From: Plumapathes pennacea
Lineage: Eukaryota; Cnidaria; Anthozoa; Antipatharia; Myriopathidae
DNA length: 64,000 nucleotides
Reading direction: 5' to 3'
NCBI GenBank assembly: GCA_964036295.1
Contig: OZ038463.1
Span: forward strand, 34,487,295-34,551,294
Shown here: positions 33,592 through 45,365 of the stretch, in pieces
Layout of the letters: each line of letters starts with the position of its first letter
How positions within the stretch are numbered: the first letter of the stretch is position 1
Program-made: the position numbers and the translations under genes
The notes under the pieces: generated by a model
Told to the model about the DNA's origin: nothing
The model's database searches: none
Seen by the model: the letters and a program-made list of their open reading frames with translations, nothing else

Positions 33592-36035
33592 TTGACTCAT
33601 CAGATCATGGCAGAAAAGAACGAAAGGCGCGCGAGAAAAGGAGGAAAGTATTGTGTTGCTGGAGGGCCACACAATGTCAGTTGCAAGAACGGCTCATTAT
33701 CTGATGGTGTTTCAATGCATCTATTTCCAAAAGACGAAGCTACACGAAAATTGTGGGTGCGATTTGTTCGAAAACACAGACCGAACTTTGTACCTTCTGA
33801 GTCATCTGCCCTGTGCTCAGTGCATTTCGAGGCAACATGCTACACGAGATTGAGTGGCATTACGATCTCAGATAATTCTTCAAAGGAGAAGAGAATCCTC
33901 CGAAAAGGTTCAGTGCCAACCAAAGACATAAGTGCTACCGACAACGTGACAAATCCAAGTCAACGAGAACGACGCAAAGTAAGTCCATCCTTAGTTCATT
34001 TATGCACGGCGTGCCGTTTGGTCAGCTGAAAATGTTTTGTTAAAAATGTAGTATTTACGATTTGAGATGGCTTTGTACATTCAGATAGGAGTGTACAGCT
34101 CGTGAGATGCCGGATTTTAGTTTACGTACAGTCATATTTATACATATATATATTTTTTCGTGCCATTCGCAGTTATTGCGGGAAATTAATTTGGTGGCGC
34201 CACCTCCCAACGTCACGTCTTCACCAATTGCAGATAAGAGTTTCGCTTTTGTCGACTTGGCAGAGCCACCGTGTTCTCCGATTGTTTCACCTTCCAACCA
34301 AATGGATACCGAGTACAGTGGACCTTCGAGGTTGTTTGAGAAAACTTGTGACACGTCTTCTCAGACAGCCTCAAAGTTTTCGTGTACTCAGTGCAATATC
34401 CGGAAACCTAAAATCCGCCCATCTACAAAAGGAAAACAGCAAACACGGAAGCACTTGGCAAAGATCAAGGACGGGTAAGTTCAAGATAATGATTATCATA
34501 TTTATTTTTGAGCCAGTTATCAGAGAATCGAAAGTGGAAGAGAGACAGTTGAAGTACGGGGTTATTTGTTGAAAATCTATATTTCAATATCTTTCGGCAG
34601 AATCAAGAATTAGAACATGAAAGGACAGAAGAGGGGAAGAACGATGAAAACAGTGAAAGTTCCAGTGAAATCGATGTTGATGAGTATGATGACCACTGGC
34701 TTACAGAGGGCGAGGATGAGGATGAAGACCCAGGCTGGGCTGGCATGGAGCAAGGCATTGAAACCAACATTGATAGCTGATGATGAAGACAAACATTACA
34801 CATAAAAAAAAATGACATCAGGTGAGAAAAATGTCACTAATTGGGTAGGGGTTATTGGGAGTGTTGCAATATAGTCCTTTCCAATTTACTTCTTTTTACT
34901 GAACTTATAATTTACTTCACTAATTGCGCAGAATTGCAAACAATCCTGGCCTGGATGAACCCAAGTTCATCGTTTTTTATTCCAAGCTGCTAGCCATATT
35001 TTCATTGTTTTGTTTTAAATGTAAAGATGGGAAGCCAGAAGTGAGCATGAAGAAGAATGGTACGATGGTTACTGTCTATCAAGATTGTAGGAACTGTGGT
35101 GCAAAATCTTTTGAGTGGAAATCTCAGCCATTCATACTGGGGAAGTATCCAGCTAGGAACATTCTCCTGAGTTTTGCCATATTCTAATGGCTGGTGCTTC
35201 TGTTACCAAGGTATTGCTGGTCTGCAGACATCTTGGCCTATCTGTGTATTGTGCATGTACCTTTTTCCTCCACCAAACCAGGTTCCTCTTTCCTATCATT
35301 CTTCAACACTGGGAGACGTACAAAGCAGTACTGATAAATCAGCTAAAGGCAGTCAAAGATGTTGCATGGAGTGGGGATGGCAGATTTGATTCTATGGGTC
35401 ACTCTGCCAAATATGGTGTATATACCATGTTCTGCTCTTCTATTTCAAAAGTAGTACATTTTGAACTTGTTCAGGTAAGAATATTAACTGATTTTTAATA
35501 TCTGACTTATAAAAGCATTATGATACACTAGAGACAGACATTCAGAATGTATACTCCCTCAATATTCCAACACTTTTGCTGTTCACAAAATTTTTAAGCA
35601 AATCAGGTCAACAACAGTGGGCAAATGGAATTGAAGGGTGCTATGGACTGCTTTAAGTTTCTGAAGGCTGCTGGGCTATGCATTGACATCTTTGTGTCAG
35701 ACAGACACAGATCTATTGCCAAATGGATACGGGAAAATCAGCCAAGTACAAAGCATTTTTTTGACATTTGACATGTTGCTAAATCAATAAGCACAAAAAT
35801 GCTACAGGCTAGCAAGGGAATTGGGTGCGAAAAAATAAAAGAATGGATGAAGAGTGTTCGAAAAAAAACCTATACTGGTGTGCCACATCCCCTAGTCAAG
35901 GCTTTGGGGATCTAATTGTTGCCATTAGTGGACCTCATACCCGATACATGTGAGCAAACACAGCAACCACCCAGACCCTCTCTACCCAAAATGTGCTCAT
36001 GGAAAAATGTCATCAAGATTATGGATAAAGAATGG
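33592..36035 (+). pseudogene. Decayed THAP-domain transposase gene (Kolobok-like)
   Basis: The first exon (33592-33978; second Met at 33607) encodes a full THAP C2CH zinc finger: C-V-A-G..C, then MHLFPKDEATRKLWVRFVRK, CSVHFE and SVPTKD. Exon 34173-34474 follows in phase. An acidic stretch (34601-34779, EGEDEDEDPGWAGM) and a long core (34930-36030) come next. The core has FIVFYSKLLAIF, Cys pairs, GDGRFDSMGHSAKYGVYT and VSDRHRSIAKWIRE, typical of THAP-type DDE transposases. It is broken: a frameshift near 35185, TGA replacing Trp at 35769-35771, another frameshift near 35910, and no phase-compatible join into 34601. Assignment to Kolobok is inference from the THAP plus core combination. Confidence 0.7.
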
Positions 36036-36199
36036 TAGGTAGATTCCCTTATGATCAGTACAAATCATAATGACCATAAACATTTTTCTTCCCCTTATTT
36101 ATCCTCTTTCCTATTTGAATCAATATGTATAAATTCAAAGAGTTATCAATATTTATAATTTATTTTTGCAGGAACAACACCATTTGACAAATTAAAACC

Positions 36200-36745
36200 C
36201 ATCTTCTTGGGCAGCGAGGTTTCGATGGTAAATTTCCATGCTAAGGATGTCTGAATCCGATGAATATTTTTCTTCCACTACTAGAACTGCCTCATTTATA
36301 ACCGCGCCGAAATCAGGGTGGTCAGTTATACACTTTACATCTAACCCATCGAAAACTAATTTTCCAGATGCTTGGATGACTTCTTGGCAGCAACGGTACT
36401 CTCTTGCGCTCACGAGCAATTCGACATTACATTTAGCACACAAGCACCTTCGCGCAAGAAGAGACAAATCAATCTAAATTTCAAACAATAACTTTATTTA
36501 CAAAAGCATAATTACCATGTGTCAACCGTGATCTCTCGCTCAAATCTCGATTCCAAGATCCCAGGCGTTAGACCATCTTCATCGGAATCGGAATCGGACG
36601 AGTCAGGTCCAGAAGGTTCGTCTTGATACGGCTCGAATAGTCCGCTCGCCTCACCTATTTCGTCTGAACTTGACTGCCCAGTCTCTTCCTCACTTTCAGA
36701 GGTAGTGGAAGATAAATATTCATCGGATTCAGACATCCTTAGCAT
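36200..36745 (-). pseudogene. Two-exon fragment with a P2X7 C-terminal-like cysteine domain
   Basis: Exon 1 (36745-36516) starts MLRMSESDEYLSSTTSESEE and is acidic/Ser-rich, ending ITVDTW. Exon 2 (from 36447) begins in phase and gives W-CLCAKCNVELL, then REYRCCQEV and CITDHPDFGAV. This C-x-C-x-x-C ... CC ... CITDHP pattern resembles the intracellular P2X7-receptor C-terminal domain, which also occurs alone in many cnidarian transposon-linked genes (from memory). After VLVV the frame runs into the inverted repeat and reads antisense copy of exon 1 until its stop, so the true 3' end is missing. Confidence 0.6.
36214..36281. repeat. Left arm of a 68-bp inverted repeat
   Basis: Its inverse lies at 36702-36769 with few mismatches. 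The arm encodes part of the N-terminus of the neighbouring gene fragment (SESDEY), so it is an inverted duplicate of coding sequence. It forms a false C-terminus there. Confidence 0.85.
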
Positions 36746-36769
36746 AGAAATTTACCATCGAAACCTCGC
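36702..36769. repeat. Right arm of the 68-bp inverted repeat
   Basis: Inverse of 36214-36281. It includes the start codon region of the P2X7-C-terminal-like fragment. Confidence 0.85.
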
Positions 36770-36799
36770 TTGGCATGAAGAATCAGTGAAGTCATCCTT

Positions 36800-37430
36800 G
36801 TGACGTCAGACACCGCTGAGAATTGCAGGCTCAGAATTCAAAACTGTCGCCAATAAAGCTTGTTTTCCAAAACCCATACGAGTGATCTTTTCAAAGAAAA
36901 ATATCTCCTTTCAGCTTTTTATCACGTCCTATAGGTGTTGAAGAAGTTATACAAAGGGAAAAAACAGGGGCTTCAATCAGGAAGCTTTCCTCTTCCGAAT
37001 GCTGTCCAAACATTTTTACGAACGAGCTTCAGTTAAGTGAAAAGCGCAATTTATTATCAGATCCCATACATTTCTTTGTTATTTCTTGAGCGGCTCTCAG
37101 CGTGAAACCTGATGCCTTTTCCAAGATGGTGCAACCGGATGTCTGAAATTTCTGGCGATGCAAAAATCGCTCCGAAAACGGCGTATCCAATGTAAACGGA
37201 AGGCCTATCCGGTACGTTCTTGCGACGCTACGGAAAACTATCCGGTATAGTGTAAACGTAGCCTAAGTCTTTGATCAATTAAAGAGCAAAGTATTTATAG
37301 TTTGATTGAAGTTTTTGTCGAGAACTGTACTGGTGTTTTCAGTGCTGTTTGGGGGTTTTGAGTTGAACCGCAACCTTGTGCGAAAAAACAAAAACACCTT
37401 GGCTTTCAGCCGGCTACTATTACCGCGAGG
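36800..37430. other. Non-coding, no gene seen
   Basis: No domain or supported frame on either strand. gtgtaaacgtagcc at 37250 matches the end motif of the hairpin at 32675-32723, so part is probably repeat. Confidence 0.4.
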
Positions 37431-37447
37431 GTGTAACGAAAACGCAG

Positions 37448-37588
37448 ACCTAAGACCCAGAAAACGAAGACCCCAAAATAAATTAACATAAATTTGCGGG
37501 GTCTTCGTTTTTTGGGTCTTCGTTTTCGGTTTTCGGTGGTGGGTGTATCGAAAACGAAGACCCCGAAAACGAAGACCCCAAAGGGAAT
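37448..37588. repeat. Palindromic cluster of GAAAACGAAGACCCC motifs
   Basis: gacccagaaaacgaagaccc and its inverse ggggtcttcgttttttgggt face each other around 37490, and two further forward copies follow at about 37550-37585. It looks like a pair of fused fold-back transposon ends. Confidence 0.65.
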
Positions 37589-37807
37589 CGTCCACTTTCT
37601 TGTATTTTGCGCGTGGTTTCTCTTGAAGTGATCTATCTACGGTGTTTTGTAGCGCTTATCGTGCTGTCAGCTTTTCTGCCATGTTGTTTACTTGTGGCGT
37701 AGCACCGCTGACCGGCTCACCTTTCGCGCGCACAAGCAACACGCGCCAGACAATGCAAATTTAACCAAGTTCTATAATACTATAATTTCGGATATATATT
37801 TTACGAC

Positions 37808-38180
37808 TTCGGTTATTACCTGACCCGGCAGAATCTTAGTGCTGCAATGTTCTGAGGAAGTATGTGTTTCTGCATTAATCTTTGTGAAGGAACATTGTAT
37901 GGAAGTGAAGTCAAATTCAGGTAAAATAGCTTGTAGCCGTCCAGTTTCAGTAGTCTTCTTGTTGTTGCGATCGTAACTCAAACAAAACAAATAAGATCTC
38001 GCCCGTGCGAAGTAAACATCTCGACTTTTTTTGGACCAAATTTCATCCATTTGGGATCTTTCTCTTACTACCTGACCAGACAGAATCTTAGTTGCTGCAA
38101 TGTTCCCAGGAAGTGGATGTTTTGACACGAATCTTTGGGAGGGAATATTGCGCGGAAGTGAAGTCGAAATCAGGTAAAAC
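37808..38180. repeat. Direct duplication of a ~112-bp repeat with TTACCTGA / TCAGGTAA ends
   Basis: Copies at about 37813-37925 and 38075-38181 share tcttagt(t)gctgcaatgttc, then gaggaagt and ggaagtgaagtc. Each begins TTACCTGA (TACCTGA in the second) and ends TCAGGTAAAA, so each is a short inverted-ended unit. No coding function. Confidence 0.6.
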
Positions 38181-38331
38181 CGTTTTTGTAGTGACTGGCT
38201 TTTTCCAAGATTGATATACGTTTCAATCTTGCATATCAGCTTATTTTGGTAGGATAAAAAGTTGTCAAGTTTAATACTCGGCGACGGACGGTTACTTTAA
38301 ATTTGCGCAATAGTTTAGTGTATCAGCCCAT

Positions 38332-38460
38332 TTGTCGAAGAAAAAATTACAAACTTTGAAGAGACTCAAAAAATACAGCAAAACGGCCCCAAAGCTCAGT
38401 GAATTCTTGATATCCGACTTTCACAAAGCAGCTCAGCAGGCTGGCGTTTGCCCCACGGTA
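38332..38460 (+). other. Exon-like fragment of unknown family
   Basis: An open frame starts MSKKKLQTLKRLKKYSKTAP and ends in GVCPTV before a possible GTAAAC donor at 38458. Its last 25 codons match a fragment inside the 7-kb TIR element (21450-21540). Probably part of a repeated, transposon-borne gene. Confidence 0.35.
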
Positions 38461-38529
38461 AACATTCTCACCCCAAGGATCGAGGCGCTTGCGTGCAGTT
38501 TTACTTACACATTTGTTCGCCGCAGTTAA

Positions 38530-39300
38530 TTGGATTAAAACAGCTTGGTTAGCAAGGGGTACTTACGGCTCAACCCGGCTGCGGCTCGTGACCACTGACA
38601 GCCCTGAGCGACTTCAGCTTGTCGAAATATTTCTATCGTTTGATTATAGTTGCTTTGCTTTGTATAGTTTTCGCCAGCAATGAAAAATGCTGTAGAGAAC
38701 TAGAAGAAGAAGAATTCGAAAATGAATTTGACCAAAACCGCAAGTAATGTCAGCAAATTATCAGATTTCACTTAAACTTAATCGACTTGAAACTCAGCCA
38801 AAAGAAGAAAGGCGTGTTTTCTTTAAGCACGTATTTAGTTTGAATGCAGCCCAGGCTGGAGTATCATGGCCTCTGGTGCATTAGTGTAGATGTTGAGCAT
38901 AAACTGTGCATGACATGAATGAAATCACGGATAGACTTCAGTGCGACTCCTGAAGTCTCCTTCCGGTTCAAAGATTTGGCACACTGAAGGATTTTAAATT
39001 CTCCCAATTCGAGCGTCTAAGTTTATAATTTTTACCCTCTGCCGCCTTGTAAATGAGAGTTTTCAAAACTGAGACTAAATCGAATACGCGGTTCAGCAAA
39101 AATGGAGGCCCGCGGAAACGGATGCGAACTTCCACATACCTAAAATTGAGCAATTTTTACGATGTAGTCTTGAGCCACTTCTATTAATACCCACTCCCGC
39201 AAAAGTACTTTTTACAAATTCGCGAGCTTACAGCTGCCTTGCTGCTTTGATTGTGTCTACTGCTTCGAAGAAGCTGTAGACACTATGTCAGCGGTTTCTA
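38530..39300. other. Non-coding, no gene seen
   Basis: Only short unsupported frames on both strands. Confidence 0.4.
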
Positions 39301-39473
39301 AATGTAATGTAATGTAATGTAATGTAATGTTTGTTTATTCACCATTTTTGTCATAACAAATTAATTACTGTACATTGGTATATTTAATCGATACAATGGT
39401 AGGAGGACTAAATTAAACCCTAACAGGCTTTTACAGAAATGTAAAATAATGTAATGTAATGTAATGTAATGTA
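39301..39473. repeat. Paired TAATG microsatellites
   Basis: Two runs of about six (39301-39330) and five to six (39447-39473) TAATG units flank about 115 bp. Confidence 0.85.
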
Positions 39474-39990
39474 ATACTTGGGTTCACACTAGTTTTTCGC
39501 CTTCGGCGGTTTTAAAAAATTGCATTGAGGGACTACACATGGAGGCAAAATAACCACAAGGCCCAAGTTTTTAAAACGTCATTACATTTCTTTAGTTCAG
39601 CCTTTCTTACCGACCATTCAAATTACCAAACAACTTCAGTTTTATGGTTCCCGTTTTAAACCTGAGCAGTACAAAATGTACCATGTGGCTTCTCGAAAAA
39701 GTTAGTAAGCACAAGAGCCTCACGAGATTGGGGTTGGGGGGTTGGGGGAGGGGTGAGTAGCGGGGAAGCGTAGGGTGTCATTTTCAAGCATTTTAGTCTG
39801 AAATAGACGAATCGACGTATACGGAATGGACGAGTAGCGAGTAATCACCTGGTAACACATTCGTATAAAGCAGAACCGAGGGACTGGAACGGTTTCGCAA
39901 AATACCAATTTGCGAAACGAACGGTTTCGTTTCGTTGGCTTCGTTTCGTTTCGCAAAATACCATAAGCCGCATATTTGCCAGTGCGACCA

Positions 39991-40399
39991 AGGCCCCGTC
40001 CACAGGGATATAGTTTGAATCCGAAACTTTCTCGATGCGGATTTAAAAACTTCGCGTCCACACGTAGCGTATTCGAATTGTTTTAGCCTGTCCACATGTA
40101 TCTGGATATTTTTTAATCCGGTACTTTTTCATTGCGGATTGGCCTCCCGTCCACACGTATCCGGTGAATACGGTTGATGAATCCGCAACTTTTTGATCAG
40201 CGTATTAAAAAATATACGGATTCGACCGTCCACACGACACTGTATTCACAGCGTATTTTTAAAAAATCCACTCTGGGAAGCGTTTTTTAAATGTTGCGGA
40301 TTCATCAACCGTATTCACCGGATACGTGTGGACGGGAGGCCAATCCGCAACGAAAAAGTTGCGGGTTCAAAAATATCCGGATACGTGTGGACGGGGCCT
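39991..40399. mobile_element. 409-bp fold-back MITE with AGGCCCCGTCCACA ends
   Basis: Left end AGGCCCCGTCCACAGGGATA and right end GGATACGTGTGGACGGGGCCT are inverted. Internal motifs (gtccacacgtatccgg and its inverse) repeat throughout, so the whole element folds on itself. No target duplication of 8 bp is evident. Confidence 0.8.
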
Positions 40400-40519
40400 C
40401 ATACTCTCACCGGAAGCTAAACTAGACGGATGCCAAATGGATTTGACTATTTCCCTTACGAAAATTGCTAGCCCGACTGAACAAGAAACGGGCCCAACTC
40501 TGCCATAATCAGATTTTTA

Positions 40520-40790
40520 CGGCGAGATTTCAGCAAGACAAAGCGAGACAGAGATTTTGTCTCGCCGCAGAGCGCAAGCGTGACATTTGTCTCGCTGCGT
40601 TATCGGCGAAAACAGGGCCAGACTGAACGAGACACAAAGAGACATATTTTTCTGCTTGAGCGTGTTATTTACCAGGCTCGGTTATCGGCGAGAATGAACG
40701 AGACATAGCGGGATAAATTTCGCTTTTGGGGTGGATCAAATTTAATCGGTTGAAGGCTGAACGAGACGGCAGCGGGACAAATCGGCCAAT
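40520..40790. repeat. GCGAGACA-rich repeat tract
   Basis: Repeated gcgagaca / gaacgagaca and ttatcggcga motifs. Similar motifs in inverse (ctcgttcggttatcgcc, gtctcgctcgtgtctcgctc) appear at 43010-43095, so the two may be parts of one repeat family. Confidence 0.4.
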
Positions 40791-40799
40791 CCTAAACGC

Positions 40800-41850
40800 T
40801 GGTTTGGACTATCACTGAGCGTGTTTGAGATATAAAGCATGACTTATCTGATGTCACTAGCACAGCAATATTCTTGTACTGTAATCTTCCTTTTCATTTA
40901 AAGTACTGAGCTGTACAATGTACACAACCGCTTCTGCTTCTGAGACAAACTTGTAACATAAGTACGCATCTTCCGGTGCGGTAAGGTTTGCACGCAATGT
41001 CTGTTCACGTAAATTAACCCAATCAATCCACACGTAAACGCAGCATATTGTTTTAGAACAGTTTAAACGTTTAGAGGAACCATAGTGTGAGGAAACGAAG
41101 ATTCGTGTTCTCTTAGATGACACTTTTCGTCGCGTGCACCCTGAGTGAGCTTCCTGATTGGCTACATCAGCGCTGTAAACATCTCATATCACTGGCGCTA
41201 AGTGGTTTATCAACGACTTCGGAGAAGACTTGTTTCCATACGCCAAACCGCCCTTGGACGTCAGTGAACTGGGAACTAATCTGAGTCTCGGCTGAAGGAT
41301 CGCTGACGTTGTTCCGAAGTGTTTACGAGCACAGCAACATGCATAAACATGTCTTTTGATCCAGAGCGAGAAATGATGGAAACATTTATTGCCTGATACA
41401 TTGGGGAGATCTCTCCAAAGCCAAGAATTGTCCTCTTTTAATTGTTTTCGGGTCCAACAACTCCGCTTCAACTGTGGAGGGCAGTTCGGGATATGGAAAC
41501 GAAGTTATTCGGGCCCGACCGTTCTTGTTTCCATCACTCAGACCGCCCTCTGGCACGGGGGTAAGAACTAAACTTTGGAAGGTAAGATAACATTACTTCT
41601 GCCACAATGATGAATTCTTTTGTAAATTCAACCTTGAAATCTTTATTGTGATAAATGCAGTGTACAATACAAAGCTAACAAAAAGCCAAATTATTATCTA
41701 ACATTTATAATCAATCATTATCAGAACATTATTGCAACCTCTGTCCGTCCATATTAGGCATTGGACTTAAAATGAATTGATGTCCACTTATAGCACAGCT
41801 GATGCTGATCATTTAAAGATTCTTTCAGTTGGAAGTTATAAGTTACACAT
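40800..41850. other. Non-coding, no gene seen
   Basis: Several 60-95-codon frames, none with a recognisable domain or splice context. Confidence 0.4.
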
Positions 41851-41854
41851 ATTT

Positions 41855-42449
41855 CTATTGTGTAGGCCGCCTGCATGTTTCATTACATTTTGATAACAAT
41901 GCTTCTCTCTCTCTGTTTCTTCTGCAGGCTTTCGTGCTGGCCAGTGGGAATGGGGAAAGGTGACCCCTTTCCAAACAGGCCAACAGATGGGGCCGCAGCT
42001 GGCTGGGGCTGTAGCATGTGACTGTGGGGTCTTGGCCATGCAGCAAACTTGTCGCAAATGCAATTGCAAATGGGCCACAGTCAATGCTGTTATTCTGCTG
42101 TTGCACAGGCTGAACTCTGATTGTTAGCTCAGGACCATAGCCATGGAGAATATTTTGCAACTGTTTCTGGACAAATTCTTTGACTCAGCCATGGAACAAA
42201 CTGTCAAAGTAATTGACGCATCCATTGCTGCAGCCAATGTTGGATGTGCAAACCCAGTGGGCACCCCCATCGTGTAGTACCTGACGGTACAAATTCTCCA
42301 GTGGCAATGGAGAAACTTAGAGATTGTCCCAGGACTGTATCTTGCAATCCTTCAAGATGAGGTGCTTGTGCCTTGAGGGTGTTCTGTGCCACATTCATTG
42401 AAATGTCAGTCAACATTTTATTGTTTTTGATGAGTCTAATCTCATTCAA
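41855..42449 (-). pseudogene. Ulp1/SENP-like (C48) cysteine protease fragment, transposon-type
   Basis: Reading on the - strand: LTDISMNVAQNTLKAQ, then HDGGAHWVCTS (catalytic His), NYFDSLFHG (Asp), VQQQNNSIDCGPFAIAFATS (Gln and Cys), then the helix ending CLERGHLSPFP. This order matches the His-Asp-Gln-Cys core of Ulp1 proteases carried by many invertebrate mobile elements. A frameshift lies near 42270, and a TGA at about 42174 follows HG. It is a relic. Confidence 0.65.
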
Positions 42450-42682
42450 TGACGTAATAAAAATTATCGATTAGCGTCAAAGCGAGGTCAGACAAAGGTT
42501 TGAACGAAGCAACAATTGTACGTAACTGCGTTCACGAAAATGAAATTTGAAAACTGGAAAACTTGACACAGAACGGTCTCACGAAGCTCGTCTTCAAAAG
42601 AGAAGGGAACTAGCACGGGCAAGGCGAAATCGTGAAACGATCGAACAGCGCCAAATACGTCTAGAGAAAAGACGACAAGCAT
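42443..42682 (+). mobile_element. Internal Helitron fragment
   Basis: About 95% like 28757-28992 of Helitron B by eye (cgattagcgtcaaagcgagg, then aactagcacgggcaaggcga), covering the start of its Arg-rich frame. Both Helitron ends are missing. Confidence 0.75.
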
Positions 42683-43299
42683 ATGTCGCGCCGCGTCGGG
42701 TGTGAATCGGATTGAAGGAATGACCGGGATCTAATTTTGTCGCGTTGTCGCATGCAGTTACAGCGTGTCGTGGCGCATCCAGTGTGAAATGGCCTTAAGA
42801 TATCAATATGTAATTAAATTGCAATTTTGAATCAACTCTGCTGTGTCGTTGGTTATGTGAACGCGTCGCATGTGAACTCCATTTGTTTACCAGCGATACA
42901 TAAGTGAAATGACAGGCGATAATCTCGCAGAAAAAGTGAGTCCAATGAAGGGCGATAACCTCGCCAGAAACAAGCCATCCATATGTCACGGTCAGTCAAA
43001 TGTCTCACTAGATTCTCGTTCGGTTATCGCCCATTTATTATAGCTCTTGTCAGCCTGATTATTGCTGAGCTACGTCTCGCTCGTGTCTCGCTCATAATTT
43101 TCGTACGGGTTGGTGGATACTGTCGTGTTACTGCTCGAGTTCAAAGAGTAGTAACTAAAGCGTGGGCTTCCAAACGTTTTAATGTGAACTTTTACTACAC
43201 ACGATTGTAAACACAACAGATCCGATACCCACGTGGTCTCTCTCGTTGAACGCTACTGCGCATACTCCGTAGGACTCGGAATCTCGTTAGTAATTGGTT
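42683..43299. other. Non-coding, no gene seen
   Basis: Contains the inverted GCGAGAC-type motifs noted at 40520-40790, and nothing else recognisable. Confidence 0.4.
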
Positions 43300-44520
43300 A
43301 GTGCCTAAGCCTTATCGTTACAGATACCGCTACGGGATTCCAAATAACTCTGTCACCGCTAATTATTTAGTCCCGATGGAACTTTCTGTGGTAACACGAA
43401 ATACTTTGAGAAGATACCAGACCGAAAACGGACACCAAAGCTACGATGACTGTTTAGCCGTAAACATTTTACTCTGTAATGACATATGTTGCCTCATACA
43501 TACTGTAGCTATTTTGTACAGTTTTTTCGCCGAAAATATATCCTTTTGTGTGACGAAATATCTATCCGCGTAACTCAAGACTCAACCAACGCGGCTTTGT
43601 GAGTATATTACATGTATCATGCTGCAAGCCTGTGCCGTCAAAATGCTTCGGGCTTATTGTAGAGTGCCTGTTGAAATGTTTCTTCAATTCGATCATGTAG
43701 CCTATGTTTTGCAATGGTAACTGTATGCTAGAAATAAAAAACACACCGAAATAGCCCTAAGCATTGGGTTTGCTAGTCACAAATGGACTGAACACGCTGT
43801 GAACAAAACCGCGAGAATATTGTAAACAACTCTCGTGTTACATTCCTCGCTTTCAATTTTATATTTGCCACAGAGCGCGAATACTCGAAAGCCTAATAGA
43901 AGAAACGCATTCAGTAAAAAAGAAAACAGATAAGTACCGGAGCGACGGCTGAATTAATCGTGGCCTCTGATTAGAAATAATTAGTGTTCGAAATCGACTG
44001 TGCATAAATACAGTAAGTGTCGCAAGTCACGCACAGGGTCTCGTGCTGGCTGACCCTTCGACCCCTAAGCTCAAATACAGTCTCTTAACCTTGAAGCAAA
44101 TGTATGAGTGTTGTATGAAAATTTATAATTTAATCAGGTTTTATTTGAGCAAAGTCTCAAAAACCAAGTTCTCTATGCTGTATAATATTTTTCTGGTGAG
44201 ACTGAAACTCGGTGAGGTACTCCAATATGTGTGCCGTATAGGTATGTGCCGTGTACATTTTTGAAGTTAGGTCTGAAATAGCGTATAGAAAATCAGATAT
44301 TTTGGTCTGAAATAGGCTAAGGGTTTTCAGGACCGGGCGGCACACCCACCCAAAATTATGATGGGTCCCCTCCACCCCCCCCCCCCCCTCCCCTCTCCCC
44401 CGGGGACTGAAAGTCTCTCTTGGGAGTCTCGCTCTTGTCCCTACTTTTAATTTTAGTTTATTCTGGTCTCGACCCAACTCACGCCACAAGCTCACTGGCA
44501 ATTCCGGTCTTGTTGTTTTT
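43300..44520. mobile_element. Repeat R, copy 3
   Basis: Contains the R blocks ttctgtggtaacacgaaata, ctcgtgttacattcctcgct and ctcgacccaactcacgccac in the order of copy 1. It lacks the internal duplication of copy 1 and is the most diverged copy. A C-rich run (44365-44400) is inserted near its right end. Confidence 0.6.
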
Positions 44521-44524
44521 AAGA

Positions 44525-45010
44525 CAGGTAACACCCAATAATATAATTTTCTGCTTCAGACATGTCACCCAAAGGAAAACGATTTTTCTGTTAGCAATGC
44601 AAATTATTGATGTATAGTATATTTTACCCACGGAATCTCAGGCGTGTCACCCAATAATTCTTTTCTGCTCCAGGCGTGCCGCCCAAAACAGGAGGGAAAA
44701 ACATAACTTAGCTTTTCTGTTAGAATTGAGAGATTTAGGCGCAGAGTATAAATTTTTTACCCACAGATCTCAGGCGTGTCACCCAATAATTCTTTTCTGC
44801 TCCAGGCGTGCCACCCAAAACAGGAGGTAAAACCAAAATTTAGGTTTGCAGTTAGAATTGAGAAATTATGGGCGCAGAGTATGCTTTTAGCCACAGAATC
44901 TCGGGCGTGTCACCCAATAATTCTTTTTTTGTTTCAGGCGTGCCGCCCAAAACAGGAGGGAAAACCATACCTACTTAATATTAATTTTGCTGTTAGAATT
45001 GGAAACTTAT
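44525..45010. repeat. ~130-bp tandem repeat, four copies
   Basis: Each unit has caggcgtgtcacccaataat, then tctgctccaggcgtgccgcc and caaaacaggagg. Full units start near 44638, 44770 and 44903, with a diverged copy at about 44527. A small satellite. Confidence 0.8.
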
Positions 45011-45365
45011 AGGTTTGTTTGTCTGAGATTTCAGCCGTGAATTTGATAGTAGGGTATGAACTGTTCGATTTCCTGCATTTCATTATTCCACAGAGAGAAT
45101 ATATCGTCGATGTAGCGTTTCCATTCGGACGAGTGGTTTGATGCTACTCTTGCTTAAAATTTGTGTTATATGGAAGCCATGTAAATGTTGGCAAAGGCTA
45201 CTGCCATTTTTGTGCCCATAGCGGTTCCATGTGTCTGTAGGTAATTCTTTTTAATGAACTGGAATGAATTTCTTGAGAAACCATTGGAGGGGCGTTTGGT
45301 TTTGCTAGTTTCGTCATGATGGCACTGGGCACAGGCTCCCCAATCTTACTGTATGACTTGAAAAA
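45010..45365 (-). pseudogene. Penelope-like reverse transcriptase fragment
   Basis: On the - strand: YLQTHGTAMGTKMAVAFANI, then a TAA, then WKRYIDDIFSLWNNEMQEIE. QTHGTAMGT and the catalytic Y-x-DD (YIDDIF) are typical of Penelope-like retroelement RTs. Only about 110 codons survive, with stops (one after MASI, one after QIHG). Confidence 0.6.

Noticed and set aside
34603-34818. Ser-rich - strand frame
   Set aside because: Antisense of the acidic Glu/Asp-rich part of the THAP gene.
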